DNA from: Hyphomonadaceae bacterium
GTDB lineage: Bacteria; Pseudomonadota; Alphaproteobacteria; Caulobacterales; Hyphomonadaceae
Reading direction: 5' to 3'
Assembly (NCBI GenBank): GCA_030697555.1
Contig: JAUYPV010000005.1
Coordinates: forward strand, 1 to 64,000
Length of the DNA: 64,000 nt
In this document: in pieces, positions 42,031 to 52,494 of the stretch
Layout of the letters: the number at the start of each line of letters is the position of its first letter
Position numbering within the stretch: the first letter of the stretch is position 1
Translations under genes and position numbers: made by a program
Notes under the pieces: model-generated
Seen by the model: only the letters and a program-made list of their open reading frames with translations
Told to the model about the DNA's origin: nothing
Databases searched by the model: none

Positions 42031-43305
42031 TTAGTTCGGTGGTCGTGCCACCTTCTTGAGGGTTGCAACATCGTCGGTGGTGAGAAGCGTTTCGGCAGAA
42101 GGTTCAACTCGAAACTTTTTGCGCATTAGCGCTTCAATCTTGGAGCGGTTTGATCGGGCAGCGTCCAACTGATCCTCTGCTGTCCCGCTCTTCGCACCGA
42201 AATGATCGTCGAGTGCTTCCTCGCTGATGGCGCATCGGTGCGGTTGACCGAGCGCGCTGCCTTCGAACCATACAATGTCGCGATCGAAATCATGCTTCAT
42301 CGCAGGCGCCTTGAATGTGATGTCCAATGCTTGATCGAGCGCGTCACGCCATGATTGCCCCCTGCTGTCGGCCTCGGCGAGCGCTTCGTTCAGTTCATAA
42401 GGTCTGGTTTCGGCCAGGGCGGCGATCAGCGCGCGAGCTTGTTCGATGTCCTTTTGCTTCTTCGCGCCAGATCCGCCGCGTCGTTTCTGAGAGACGATGA
42501 GCTTGTGGACCGCATAGCGCTCGGGCCTTGGAAGTTGGATCAGCAGACCCTCCATGTAGGGCGTGACAGCCGGAATGGGGTCGGCGATCAGGAAGTTGAG
42601 ATAGTGCAGGCCCTGCGCCCACATGTTGAGTGCGGCGAGCTTTGCCGGCCTTTGATTTTCTTCGAAGGACGGCGTCAGGAAATCAATCGCGTATTGCGAG
42701 TTCGCGAGCGTCCACGACGTTGGCGTTTTTGGCGTCAGCGAGTTGGCAGGTTTGAACCCAAGCTGCGCGAGCGCACCGGCAAGATCGGGATCGGCAGTAT
42801 CGCCGATCGCCATCGAAAGATGTTCGAAACTGGCTATGTCGATATCGTCGGTGCGGCTGAATAAGTCAGATTCTTCGGAAAGATAGACGCCGAGTTCTAG
42901 GCCGTACTGCTGGAAGGCGTGCGTTCCGACCAGCGTGCCGCCGAGGCGGAAGACGCCACTGTTGGCGAGAACCCGGAGTACGGGGCCGGCCTCACGGCCC
43001 GGCCCGGCAATTCCACCCGCGCGTAGCTGGGCGACGAGGCTTGAGGTGTGTCTGCGGAATTCGGCAATGCTTTGCTGATCCGCGCGCATCCTCTCGATAC
43101 GCTGACGCATTTCTTCAGTGTCGGGGCCAAGATAGCGCTGCTTGGGCGCGCCGCCGGCGGCGGGTCTCTGATTGGCGTACCAATACGTCTTGCCCTTTCG
43201 AACCATTGTGAACGGCGCGCCTTCGAATTCGAAAGCAGGGCGGTTCACATGCATTTGCACAAGGTTCGCGTAGGTTGTCTGGAGGGTGGGAGCTAGTGAT
43301 CTCAT
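42031..43305 (-). CDS. GSU2403-type nucleotidyltransferase fold protein fused to DUF1488
   Basis: 424 aa from ATG 43303-43305. An N-terminal region (TLQTTYANLVQMH, YWYANQ) and a nucleotidyltransferase-like core with FRLGGTLVGTHAFQQYGLEL and the acidic pair in DDIDIASFEHLSM, then helical parts (AVHKLIVSQKRRGGSGAKKQ). The last ~90 residues (DIVWFEGSALGQPHRCAISE, EALDDHF) match DUF1488. The NTase family is related to AbiEii-like toxins; activity here is not shown. Codon use is less GC-biased than neighbours. No ribosome site precedes the ATG; instead two hairpin repeats start 3 bases upstream. Confidence 0.75.
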   Translation of the reverse strand: MRSLAPTLQTTYANLVQMHVNRPAFEFEGAPFTMVRKGKTYWYANQRPAAGGAPKQRYLGPDTEEMRQRIERMRADQQSIAEFRRHTSSLVAQLRAGGIAGPGREAGPVLRVLANSGVFRLGGTLVGTHAFQQYGLELGVYLSEESDLFSRTDDIDIASFEHLSMAIGDTADPDLAGALAQLGFKPANSLTPKTPTSWTLANSQYAIDFLTPSFEENQRPAKLAALNMWAQGLHYLNFLIADPIPAVTPYMEGLLIQLPRPERYAVHKLIVSQKRRGGSGAKKQKDIEQARALIAALAETRPYELNEALAEADSRGQSWRDALDQALDITFKAPAMKHDFDRDIVWFEGSALGQPHRCAISEEALDDHFGAKSGTAEDQLDAARSNRSKIEALMRKKFRVEPSAETLLTTDDVATLKKVARPPN

Positions 43306-43308
43306 ACT

Positions 43309-43387
43309 AGTTGCACTACACGAATAACTCCCGTAGTGCAACTCCGATATGAAGTTGCACTACGCGAGAGACTCCCGTAGTGCAACT
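43309..43387. repeat. two tandem identical-arm hairpins at the NTase gene start
   Basis: AGTTGCACTAC / GTAGTGCAACT occurs as a perfect 11-base inverted repeat at 43309-43319/43333-43343 and again at 43353-43363/43377-43387. Both have 13-base loops ending ACTCCC; repeat period is 44 bases. They replace the normal ribosome-binding region of the minus-strand gene at 43305, and fit an operator or RNA-structure control element. Confidence 0.9.
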
Positions 43388-43444
43388 ATCGCGAAAAGCA
43401 TCACAACAATGGCCGGAAGGTCATTTCTGCCTTCTCGACGCTAA

Positions 43445-43473
43445 TTGACGCTGCGCCCGCGAAACGGTATTGG
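43445..43473 (+). promoter_or_regulatory. candidate ilv operon promoter
   Basis: TTGACG (43445-43450), 17-base spacer, TATTGG (43468-43473), 33 bases before the leader-peptide ATG. Confidence 0.5.
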
Positions 43474-43505
43474 CCTTTTCCACAGTGTTTTTGGGAGAAA
43501 CCCCC

Positions 43506-43574
43506 ATGTTGGGGCGGCCTGTAAAGCCATTTGGCATCCTCGTACTCGTAATCGGCTCGCCGCCGGCCCGGTAA
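43506..43574 (+). CDS. ilv operon leader peptide
   Basis: 22 codons from ATG 43506 to TAA 43572-43574. The middle codes for GILVLVIG, six consecutive branched-chain residues (Ile-Leu-Val-Leu-Val-Ile), the hallmark of transcription attenuation by charged tRNA-Ile/Val/Leu. It is followed by an alternative-pairing segment and an intrinsic terminator before ilvB. Confidence 0.88.
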   Translation: MLGRPVKPFGILVLVIGSPPAR

Positions 43575-43587
43575 TTTCCGGACCGAA

Positions 43588-43630
43588 CGGCGAGTGCACG
43601 TCGAAGGGCCCGAGTGGCCCTTTTTCTTTT
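43588..43630 (+). terminator. attenuator terminator upstream of ilvB
   Basis: AAGGGCC (43604-43610) pairs with GGCCCTT (43616-43622) around CGAGT, followed by TTTTTCTTTT. Just upstream CTCGCCG (43556-43562), inside the last leader codons, can pair with CGGCGAG (43588-43594), an arrangement by which ribosome position on the leader can change the downstream fold. Confidence 0.82.
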
Positions 43631-43662
43631 CCTGGAACCTGCAGAGAGTTGGAAGCGGCGAG

Positions 43663-45438
<1,776 letters not shown>

Positions 45439-45439
45439 G

Positions 45440-45988
45440 ATGCAGTTCATCGGTCTCGGCCTCGAACAATGGCTCGGCATCGCCTCCGCGGTGGTCGCCG
45501 TGTCGTCGTTCGTGCTGAACCTCCGGTTGGTTCGTCGCCAGGAAAAGCGCAACGCGGCCAACTTCAAGATGGCGCATGACTCGGACATCATCCGCTGGTC
45601 CGATGAAGTGATCTCTGTTTTGGCTGAAGCTGACGAGATGCTGCGCGAAAGAGGCGTCTCTTACGGCGATGCGGAATTCGCGGCCCGGCGTTCGGCGTCA
45701 CGCGCGCATGTCTCGGCGCTGATCGACCGTGGCCGTTTGTTCTTTCCGAACCGCACCGACACCCAGCATGGCGTCGAGAAGGAGGCCGGTTTCCAGGGCT
45801 ATCGCCAGCCGGCGCTGGAGGAACTGTTCCAGGCCTATCGCGTGATCGATACTGCAGCCACGACGCCCGGTCCCGACAAGATTTCGGCGGACGCCCTGAT
45901 GAAGCACCGCCGCAAGTTCATCGCCGAAGTCTTCCAGACAGTCGATCCCGTCCGCCGCGGCGCCACGCTGCAGGAGCTGGCGGCATGA
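45440..45988 (+). CDS. membrane-anchored hypothetical protein inside ilv operon
   Basis: 182 aa from ATG 45440, one base after the ilvB stop. One N-terminal TM helix (WLGIASAVVAVSSFVLNLRL) with a positive cytosolic side (RLVRRQEKRN), then a helical domain with IIRWSDEVISVLAEADEML, HVSALIDRGRLFFPNR and ALMKHRRKFIAEVFQTVDPV. No family recognised. Overlaps the next gene by 4 bases. Insertion between ilvB and ilvN is uncommon. Confidence 0.7.
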   Translation: MQFIGLGLEQWLGIASAVVAVSSFVLNLRLVRRQEKRNAANFKMAHDSDIIRWSDEVISVLAEADEMLRERGVSYGDAEFAARRSASRAHVSALIDRGRLFFPNRTDTQHGVEKEAGFQGYRQPALEELFQAYRVIDTAATTPGPDKISADALMKHRRKFIAEVFQTVDPVRRGATLQELAA

Positions 45989-46515
45989 TCCTCTCGCCCG
46001 AAAAACTGATCCCGGTTGCCAAGCTGGAAGCCTATCTGCTGGACCCGACGCCCTATCAATGGGGGCCGCTGCTGGCGCCGTTCTCGCCGCCATTGCCACG
46101 CGAAGGGCAGGTGATCCTTGCTTCGTTCTTCGGCGACGTGTTCGTCGAGGACATGGATGGCGGCATCTGGTGGGTGAACGGCCTCGAAGGCCGCGTCGAC
46201 CGCGCCGGCATCAATCGCGACAAGTTTCTCGAGCGCATGGGGCGCGAGCACCTCACCATGCTGAAGACCAAGCTGCTCGAAGCCATGGTGGTGCAGGACA
46301 AGCTGCTGCCCGCCGGCATGCTCTACGGCCTCAAGACGCCTCGCAGTAAAGGCGGAAAATACAGCCCGGACAACATCGGCACGGCGCCGGTAGTAGCCTC
46401 GATGACTTATCTAGGCGAACAGTTCCGTATCGGGAATGCGCCTGCCGCTCCTGCACTGCAGCCCACCGCAGCCGACGCCAAAACGAAGCCGAACTTCTGG
46501 GGCAAGAAAAAATGA
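45985..46515 (+). CDS. T6SS immunity Tdi1-like (DUF1851) protein
   Basis: 176 aa. The central part VILASFFGDVFVEDMDGGIW with GLEGRVDRAGINRDKF and the later KGGKYSPDNIGTAPVVASMT resemble the C-terminal domain of Tdi1/DUF1851 proteins, whose founding member is immunity to a type VI secreted DNase; many relatives are orphans. No toxin gene is adjacent, unless its neighbours act as one. The C-terminus is Pro/Ala/Lys-rich. 4-base overlaps on both sides (with 45440 gene and ilvN). Confidence 0.6.
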   Translation: MILSPEKLIPVAKLEAYLLDPTPYQWGPLLAPFSPPLPREGQVILASFFGDVFVEDMDGGIWWVNGLEGRVDRAGINRDKFLERMGREHLTMLKTKLLEAMVVQDKLLPAGMLYGLKTPRSKGGKYSPDNIGTAPVVASMTYLGEQFRIGNAPAAPALQPTAADAKTKPNFWGKKK

Positions 46516-47102
46516 CCCGCGCACCGCGCAGCATCGCCAGGCCGAAATCCGGCGTCCGCGACGACCCCGCCTCCGCCTACGACATGACCGCGTCCGATGA
46601 AGGCATCGAACAGCGGACGCTGGCCTGCATCGTCGACAACGAACCAGGTGTTCTTGCGAGAGTCGTCGGGCTGTTCTCCGCGCGTGGCTACAACATCGAG
46701 AGCCTGACGGTCGCCGAGATCGACAGGAACTCCCACCAGTCCCGGATCACCATCGTCACCTCCGGCACAAACCACGTACTGGAGCAGATCGAGCAGCAGC
46801 TCCTGCGCCTCGTGCCCGTCGCGAAGGTCATCGACGTCACCAACTCGGTCGGCGGCATCGAGCGCGAACTGGCGCTGGTGAAGGTCGCGGGCAAGGGCGA
46901 GAAGCGCGTCGAGAGCCTGCGCATATCCGAAATCTTCCGCGCCCACGTCATAGATACGACAAACGAAAGCTTCATCTTCGAGCTTACCGGCGCGAGCCAG
47001 AAGATCGACCAGTTCGTCGAACTGATGCGCCCGCTGGGGTTGGTCGAGGTATCGCGCACAGGTGTGCTGTCTATCCAGCGGGGGAAGGAGAAGGCGGGGT
47101 GA
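46512..47102 (+). CDS. ilvN: acetolactate synthase small subunit
   Basis: Regulatory subunit that activates IlvB and confers feedback control. 196 aa, ~25 longer at the N-terminus than usual. ACT domain RTLACIVDNEPGVLARVVGL to FSARGYNIESLTVAEID, then VIDVTNSVGGIERELALVKV, and C-terminal FELTGASQKIDQFVELMRPL. Starts inside the preceding gene by 4 bases and its stop overlaps the GTG of the next gene, so the whole run is translationally coupled. Confidence 0.95.
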   Translation: MTRAPRSIARPKSGVRDDPASAYDMTASDEGIEQRTLACIVDNEPGVLARVVGLFSARGYNIESLTVAEIDRNSHQSRITIVTSGTNHVLEQIEQQLLRLVPVAKVIDVTNSVGGIERELALVKVAGKGEKRVESLRISEIFRAHVIDTTNESFIFELTGASQKIDQFVELMRPLGLVEVSRTGVLSIQRGKEKAG

Positions 47103-48109
47103 CCGAGAATTGGGTCCCTCACGGGTGTCCGATCTGCAGAATACACGTCGCCAAATCGACCAAGTCAGGCGACGTGTGGCGTTTCGTCTGCCCAGCGTGC
47201 GATGACTTTTTCATCAGCGATACGGCGAAGGAAGAACTCGACAGGAATCCGAAAGCCAAAGGTTGGCTTCCAGTCACGAGGTCGGCTCTTGCCCACCTTG
47301 TGCGTACTCGGCGCGACATGCCGTTTTGGAAAGATGGCGCGAGGCCCTTCATAACGTCGCAGACGCTCGAACGCTTCTATGAGAATCAGCCAACGCTTCC
47401 GGCGCGTTTTGTCCAAATGGACAACGCCATCAGGTTTTTTGGGGATGTAGAACGTGACTTTGGAAACGTGCCCGAAAAAACTCCCGACGGTCTGTGGGCG
47501 CTCGTAGGTACAGTGAACGGAGGAGCGCTAGGTCTGTTGGTTCAAGACATGGTCGATACAGGGTTCTTGGCAAACGAGACGAAAGTTCGCTCGATCGACG
47601 GCGGCCCCACTTTAATTCTACACGCGAGATTGTCGCTAAAAGGCTGGCAGCGTTGGGAAGAGATTCAGCTAGGGGCAACCTCTTCTAAGGACGGCTTTAT
47701 CGCGATGCAGTATGGTGATGAGCGCCTTGATCGCTTCGTCAACGACGTCATCAGAGCAGGTGTCAGAGCTGCGCTCGATATCGAGGTCTATCGCTTAGAT
47801 AGTCCAGATAAATTGGAAGCTGGGCTGATCGACAACATCATGCGTGAGGCCATTGAAGATGCAGCATTCGTGTTGGTGGAGCTAAGCCACGGCAACAAAG
47901 GTGCCTATTGGGAAGCCGGCTTCGCAGAAGGTCTTCGAAAACCGGTTATCTACTTGTGCGAAGAGTCGGTTTGGAACGATCCTGAACGCAAACCCCACTT
48001 CGACGTGAATCACCGCACAACCATAATGTGGAGCGAGGCTGAGCCGGACAAATTCGTGACTACATTGGTTGCCACAATAAAGAACTCTCTGAGGGAGAAG
48101 GCGGGATGA
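47099..48109 (+). CDS. Zn-ribbon protein with nucleoside-deoxyribosyltransferase/TIR-like C-terminal domain
   Basis: 336 aa from GTG 47099, overlapping ilvN by 4 bases. An N-terminal zinc ribbon (C10, C13, C31, C34: CPIC...CPAC), a helical/mixed middle (40-195), and a C-terminal domain (about 198-336) with FIAMQYGDERLDRFVNDVI, IMREAIEDAAFVLVELSHG and YWEAGFAEGLRKPVIYLC. The last motif, with E272, fits the NDT/TIR-like fold that binds nucleotides or cleaves the N-glycosidic bond of NAD+ or nucleosides. Codon use is clearly more AT-rich than the ilv genes, suggesting transfer. A defence or nucleotide-sensing role is inferred. Confidence 0.65.
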   Translation: MTENWVPHGCPICRIHVAKSTKSGDVWRFVCPACDDFFISDTAKEELDRNPKAKGWLPVTRSALAHLVRTRRDMPFWKDGARPFITSQTLERFYENQPTLPARFVQMDNAIRFFGDVERDFGNVPEKTPDGLWALVGTVNGGALGLLVQDMVDTGFLANETKVRSIDGGPTLILHARLSLKGWQRWEEIQLGATSSKDGFIAMQYGDERLDRFVNDVIRAGVRAALDIEVYRLDSPDKLEAGLIDNIMREAIEDAAFVLVELSHGNKGAYWEAGFAEGLRKPVIYLCEESVWNDPERKPHFDVNHRTTIMWSEAEPDKFVTTLVATIKNSLREKAG

Positions 48110-48651
48110 AACGCAATCCGTACCGCGCCGCGTTTGCGGCGATGACGATATCGCTTCTTGTAGCGTGCTCGCAGGGCGGGGGCGCCCCAGAGCCTGCAGC
48201 TGGCGCTAATACAGCCGCCGCCGCACAAGCGTCGCTTGAAAGCGCCATGCAGGCGGATCGCGACTTTGCGGCGGTGTCGAAGAAAGATGGGCCGAAGGCA
48301 GCCTTCCTTCAATACATGGACAAGGACGGCGCGTTCTTCCAGCCAGGCGCCGTGGTGAATGGCGCTGAAGCCGTTGCCGCCGGCTTCGATGGATCACCTC
48401 CTGATTTCGGCATCGACTGGACGCCCGATGGCGGTCACGGCTCGGCCGGCGGCGATCTTGCCGTCACGACCGGCCGCTACACGATCTCGTCCGGCGGCCA
48501 GAAGATCGAACAGGGCCGCTATGTCACCGTCTGGCGCAAGGACGCCGCCGGCGCGCTCAAGGCGGTGATGGATCTCGGCGTGCCCGATCCGGCGCAGTCC
48601 GCCGGTTCGCCGGCGCCGGACAAGCCCGACCTCGAAGGACGGCCAGGCTAA
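48106..48651 (+). CDS. lipoprotein with SnoaL/DUF4440-like domain
   Basis: 181 aa, overlapping the preceding gene by 4 bases. Lipoprotein signal ends AMTISLLVACSQGG. The mature domain (QADRDFAAVSKKDGPKAAFL, GAFFQPGAVVNGAEAVAAGF, VTTGRYTISSGGQKIEQGRY) has the NTF2-like pattern of DUF4440 proteins. Role unknown. Last guest gene before ilvC. Confidence 0.72.
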   Translation: MKRNPYRAAFAAMTISLLVACSQGGGAPEPAAGANTAAAAQASLESAMQADRDFAAVSKKDGPKAAFLQYMDKDGAFFQPGAVVNGAEAVAAGFDGSPPDFGIDWTPDGGHGSAGGDLAVTTGRYTISSGGQKIEQGRYVTVWRKDAAGALKAVMDLGVPDPAQSAGSPAPDKPDLEGRPG

Positions 48652-48690
48652 ACATCGAATTCAGTTTCCGACTAAAGGCCGTTCGAGTAA

Positions 48691-49737
<1,047 letters not shown>

Positions 49738-49764
49738 CGCGGCCCGGCTGCAATTCCGAATGAA

Positions 49765-49794
49765 GAAGCCTGCCCGCGTGGCAGGCTTCTTTTT
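49765..49794 (+). terminator. rho-independent terminator of the ilv operon
   Basis: GAAGCCTGCC (49765-49774), loop CGCGT, GGCAGGCTTC (49780-49789), then TTTTT. The T tract overlaps the stop codon (TTA on plus strand, 49793-49795) of the convergent methyltransferase gene. Confidence 0.93.
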
Positions 49795-50395
49795 ACGCGC
49801 GCTTGGCCAGCACAGCCATCGATACCTTGTAACGGATGAACAGCCACAGCGCCCGTTTGCGCTGCAGCTTCTGCGGATTCCGCCAGATGTCGTGCCAGTG
49901 ATACTCCGTCGGAAGGATTTCGCCCTCCGTCAGGGTGGCCTCCGGGATAAGCGCAGCGACCTCCTGCGGCGTCGGCCGGTACATCGTGTCGAACGGGTCG
50001 CGGTGGTGCGGATAGCTGCGCGGCACCGAAACGATCAGTCGCCCGCCAGGTTCGACCAGGTCGAAGGCGCGCCGCGTCATTCGGTCAGGCTCGTGGACGT
50101 GCTCCAGGATGTTGCAGAGCAGGACAGTTCTCGGCCGGAGCGCCTTGACCGTTGCAAACCCATCATCGCTCAGGATGTCGGCGATCAGGTCCACGCCTTC
50201 TTCCGCCTTCAGGTCGACATGCACCACGGGCACGCTGCGCTTTCTCAGCGGCGCGAACAGCTCCGCATCGACCCAAGGCTGCCGTTCGGTGCGGAATTGG
50301 TGTGATGATGAGCCAATATTGACGATCGTTCCCACATTCGCAGCGTCGATCGCAGCGATCCGCGCGGCAATCCAGGCTGCTTCCTTTTTGAACAT
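49793..50395 (-). CDS. SAM-dependent methyltransferase
   Basis: 200 aa from ATG 50393-50395 (AGGGA eight bases upstream; ATG at 50404 is the alternative). Class I fold: TIVNIGSSSHQFRTERQPWV (weak motif I), HVDLKAEEGVDLIADILSD, VLLCNILEHVHEPDRMTRRA and EPGGRLIVSVPRSYPHHRDP. Motif I lacks the usual G-x-G-x-G, so binding may be altered. Target unknown; neighbours give no clue. Confidence 0.78.
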   Translation of the reverse strand: MFKKEAAWIAARIAAIDAANVGTIVNIGSSSHQFRTERQPWVDAELFAPLRKRSVPVVHVDLKAEEGVDLIADILSDDGFATVKALRPRTVLLCNILEHVHEPDRMTRRAFDLVEPGGRLIVSVPRSYPHHRDPFDTMYRPTPQEVAALIPEATLTEGEILPTEYHWHDIWRNPQKLQRKRALWLFIRYKVSMAVLAKRA

Positions 50396-50538
50396 GAACC
50401 ACATCCCTAGGCAGTGGTTTGCATATCCTGCTTTTCGCCCTGGACAACAAGCGCGGTCTTGAGGCGCAAAGAATTGCCGATAGCCGCCAACACGCCGTAA
50501 TGAGGTCTGTATCTCCGCCAACGCCGGTTCTTCGCCCC

Positions 50539-51081
50539 ATGCCCTTCACCTCCCGCCTCGCCACCGAAGCCGATCTCCCGGCGCTGAAGGCGCTGATGGA
50601 CGCCGCCATCGCGGAACATCTCAAGGCGTTCCTCGATCCCGCCCAGGTCGAGCTCTCGAAGTCGATCATGGGCCTCGACACCCAGCTGATCGCCGACCGC
50701 ACCTATTTCATCGTCGAGGACGCCGCCACCGGCCGCATCGCCGGCTGCGGCGGCTGGTCTCGCCGCGCCACACTCTACGGCGGGGACCATTCCACCAGCC
50801 AGCGCGACGCCGCCCTGCTAGACATGGCGAAGGATGCCGCCCGCGTCCGCGCCATGTACACCCACCCGGACTTCAAGCGCCGCAGCGTCGGCCGCCAGAT
50901 TCTCGACGTCTGCGAGGCGGCGGCCCGGGACGCCGGCTTCCGCTCCGTCGAACTCATGGCCACCCTATCCGGCGAGCCTCTCTACAAGGCCTGTGGCTAT
51001 CACCAGATCGAGCGCATCACCGCCGCCTCGCGTGACGGCGTCGACGTGCCGGGCGTGCGCATGGGCAAACAACTCGGTTGA
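50539..51081 (+). CDS. GNAT-family N-acetyltransferase
   Basis: 180 aa from ATG 50539. GNAT core: TSRLATEADLPALKALMDAA, IVEDAATGRIAGCGGWSRRA, acetyl-CoA loop TRRSVGRQ-like HPDFKRRSVGRQILDVCEAA and SVELMATLSGEPLYKACGYH. Substrate unknown. The rhomboid gene starts 31 bases downstream, probably same transcript. Confidence 0.88.
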   Translation: MPFTSRLATEADLPALKALMDAAIAEHLKAFLDPAQVELSKSIMGLDTQLIADRTYFIVEDAATGRIAGCGGWSRRATLYGGDHSTSQRDAALLDMAKDAARVRAMYTHPDFKRRSVGRQILDVCEAAARDAGFRSVELMATLSGEPLYKACGYHQIERITAASRDGVDVPGVRMGKQLG

Positions 51082-51112
51082 TGTGCGGCGCGAGAGCCGC
51101 CATCTTGCACGC

Positions 51113-51838
51113 ATGACCGAAGCTCAGGCCGCGCCTCCTCCCCTTGATAAACCCCCTCGCGAAAAATTCTTCTCGAACTTCCCGGTCGTGGTGGCCGCAA
51201 CGGCGATCCTGCTGGTCGGCCTCTACACGGCCTACTTCTTCGCGCCTTTCGACGACCAGCAAAGCACGCTCTTCAATTTCGCCCTGGCGCCCGAACGCTT
51301 CTGGGCCGAGGCAGGCTCGCCCAAAGTCTATCCCGATATCCAGTCGGCTCTGCTGACCCTGGTCTCCACCTCGCTGCTGCATGGCGATTGGGTGCATGTC
51401 ATCGTCAACACGCTGATGTTGGTCCAGTTCGGCGCTCCGGTCTCCCAGGCGCTCGGCCCTGGCATCGCGGGGGCAGGCAAGTGGATGCTGGTGTTCATCG
51501 TATCGATCATCGCCGGTTCGCTGCTCTATCTCGGATTGCAGGATGCCGACGGGCCTTACGCGGTCGGCGCATCGGGCGGCGTCTCCGGCCTGATCGCGGC
51601 GGCCTTCCTGATGGATCCCTACACCTGGCGCAAGCGCACGCTGTGGTCGCGCGAGTTCCTGCTGATGACGCTCTATTTCATCATCATCAACATCGTCCTC
51701 GTCTTCGGCGGGCCGTTCGTTGGCCTCTACGTCGCGTGGGAGGCACACGCCGGCGGATACATAGCGGGCGCTATCCTGATGGCCGTCATGCCCTTGCGCG
51801 GGCTGCCTGCCCGGGCGCCTCGTGCGGCGGAATCTTGA
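51113..51838 (+). CDS. rhomboid family intramembrane serine protease
   Basis: 241 aa, six TM helices. Catalytic dyad S154 in VGASGGVSGLIAAAFL and H212 in WEAHAGGYIAGAILM; the oxyanion-side H/N residues are in HVIVNTLMLVQFGAPVSQ. Cleaves TM helices of membrane proteins within the bilayer. N-terminal ~30 residues are cytosolic and Pro-rich. Confidence 0.93.
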   Translation: MTEAQAAPPPLDKPPREKFFSNFPVVVAATAILLVGLYTAYFFAPFDDQQSTLFNFALAPERFWAEAGSPKVYPDIQSALLTLVSTSLLHGDWVHVIVNTLMLVQFGAPVSQALGPGIAGAGKWMLVFIVSIIAGSLLYLGLQDADGPYAVGASGGVSGLIAAAFLMDPYTWRKRTLWSREFLLMTLYFIIINIVLVFGGPFVGLYVAWEAHAGGYIAGAILMAVMPLRGLPARAPRAAES

Positions 51839-51930
51839 CACTTTCTGGGCTGCCTCATTCGGGCCCTGTTCATGTGGAAACCAGCCCTATAAGCGGGTAA
51901 AGTTCGAGTCCGTCCTTAAGGAGACTTGAG

Positions 51931-52410
51931 ATGAGGCTTCTTGTTTTTGCTGGGGTCGCTGCGCTGGCTGCGTGCGCCGCCAACGCGGACACGATCAAGG
52001 ACGGCGCGATCCAGGTGAAGCCCGGCAAGTGGAACTGGAAACAGGAAACGAGCATCGTCGGCATCCCGCTCAACGAAGAAAATCTCGAATGCCTGATTCC
52101 GGAAAAAGCGCGGATCACGCTGTCGAAGCTAGCCTATGACCTCGACGAGGGTTGCACGGTCGACGACGTGAAGCCCGCGCCGGCCGGTTACAATTTCAAG
52201 CTCATCTGCAAGGGCAAGACGAAAGGCAAGGCGGACGCGAGCCTCATACATACCGACAAGTCGATGACCATCCGAGCCAAGGGTTCGGCGCAATTCCTCG
52301 GCCTGCCGGCCGGCTTCTCCATGAAAGCGGACGCTACCTATATCGGCGATTGCTCGGCCGAAGAGGTCGCGAAGGAGACCAAGCGCTGGAAGGAAGAAAA
52401 TCCGTCCTGA
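51931..52410 (+). CDS. DUF3617-like exported protein
   Basis: 159 aa with signal peptide LLVFAGVAALAACAANAD; ALAAC could also be a lipobox. The mature protein has the DUF3617 pattern IQVKPGKWNWKQETSIVGIP, a paired-cysteine core (LECLIPEK, GCTVDDVK, LICKGKTKGK, IGDCSAEE) and ends in a helix. Periplasmic, function unknown. A strong terminator follows at 52449. Confidence 0.72.
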   Translation: MRLLVFAGVAALAACAANADTIKDGAIQVKPGKWNWKQETSIVGIPLNEENLECLIPEKARITLSKLAYDLDEGCTVDDVKPAPAGYNFKLICKGKTKGKADASLIHTDKSMTIRAKGSAQFLGLPAGFSMKADATYIGDCSAEEVAKETKRWKEENPS

Positions 52411-52448
52411 CGCTGATCTGCATCACAATCGCCTCGGCTCGAAACAGG

Positions 52449-52478
52449 AACGCCCCGCATCGCTGCGGGGCGTTTTTT
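52449..52478 (+). terminator. rho-independent terminator
   Basis: AACGCCCCGC (52449-52458), loop ATCGCT, GCGGGGCGTT (52465-52474), run of T to 52478. Serves the DUF3617 gene; its complement also lies just past the convergent OMP gene stop. Confidence 0.93.
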
Positions 52479-52494
52479 CGGATCGCGGTGGTTC

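Noticed and set aside
43309-43387. CRISPR-like repeat array
   Set aside because: Only two units, each internally palindromic, 9 bases apart, with no cas genes; fits operator or hairpin repeats.
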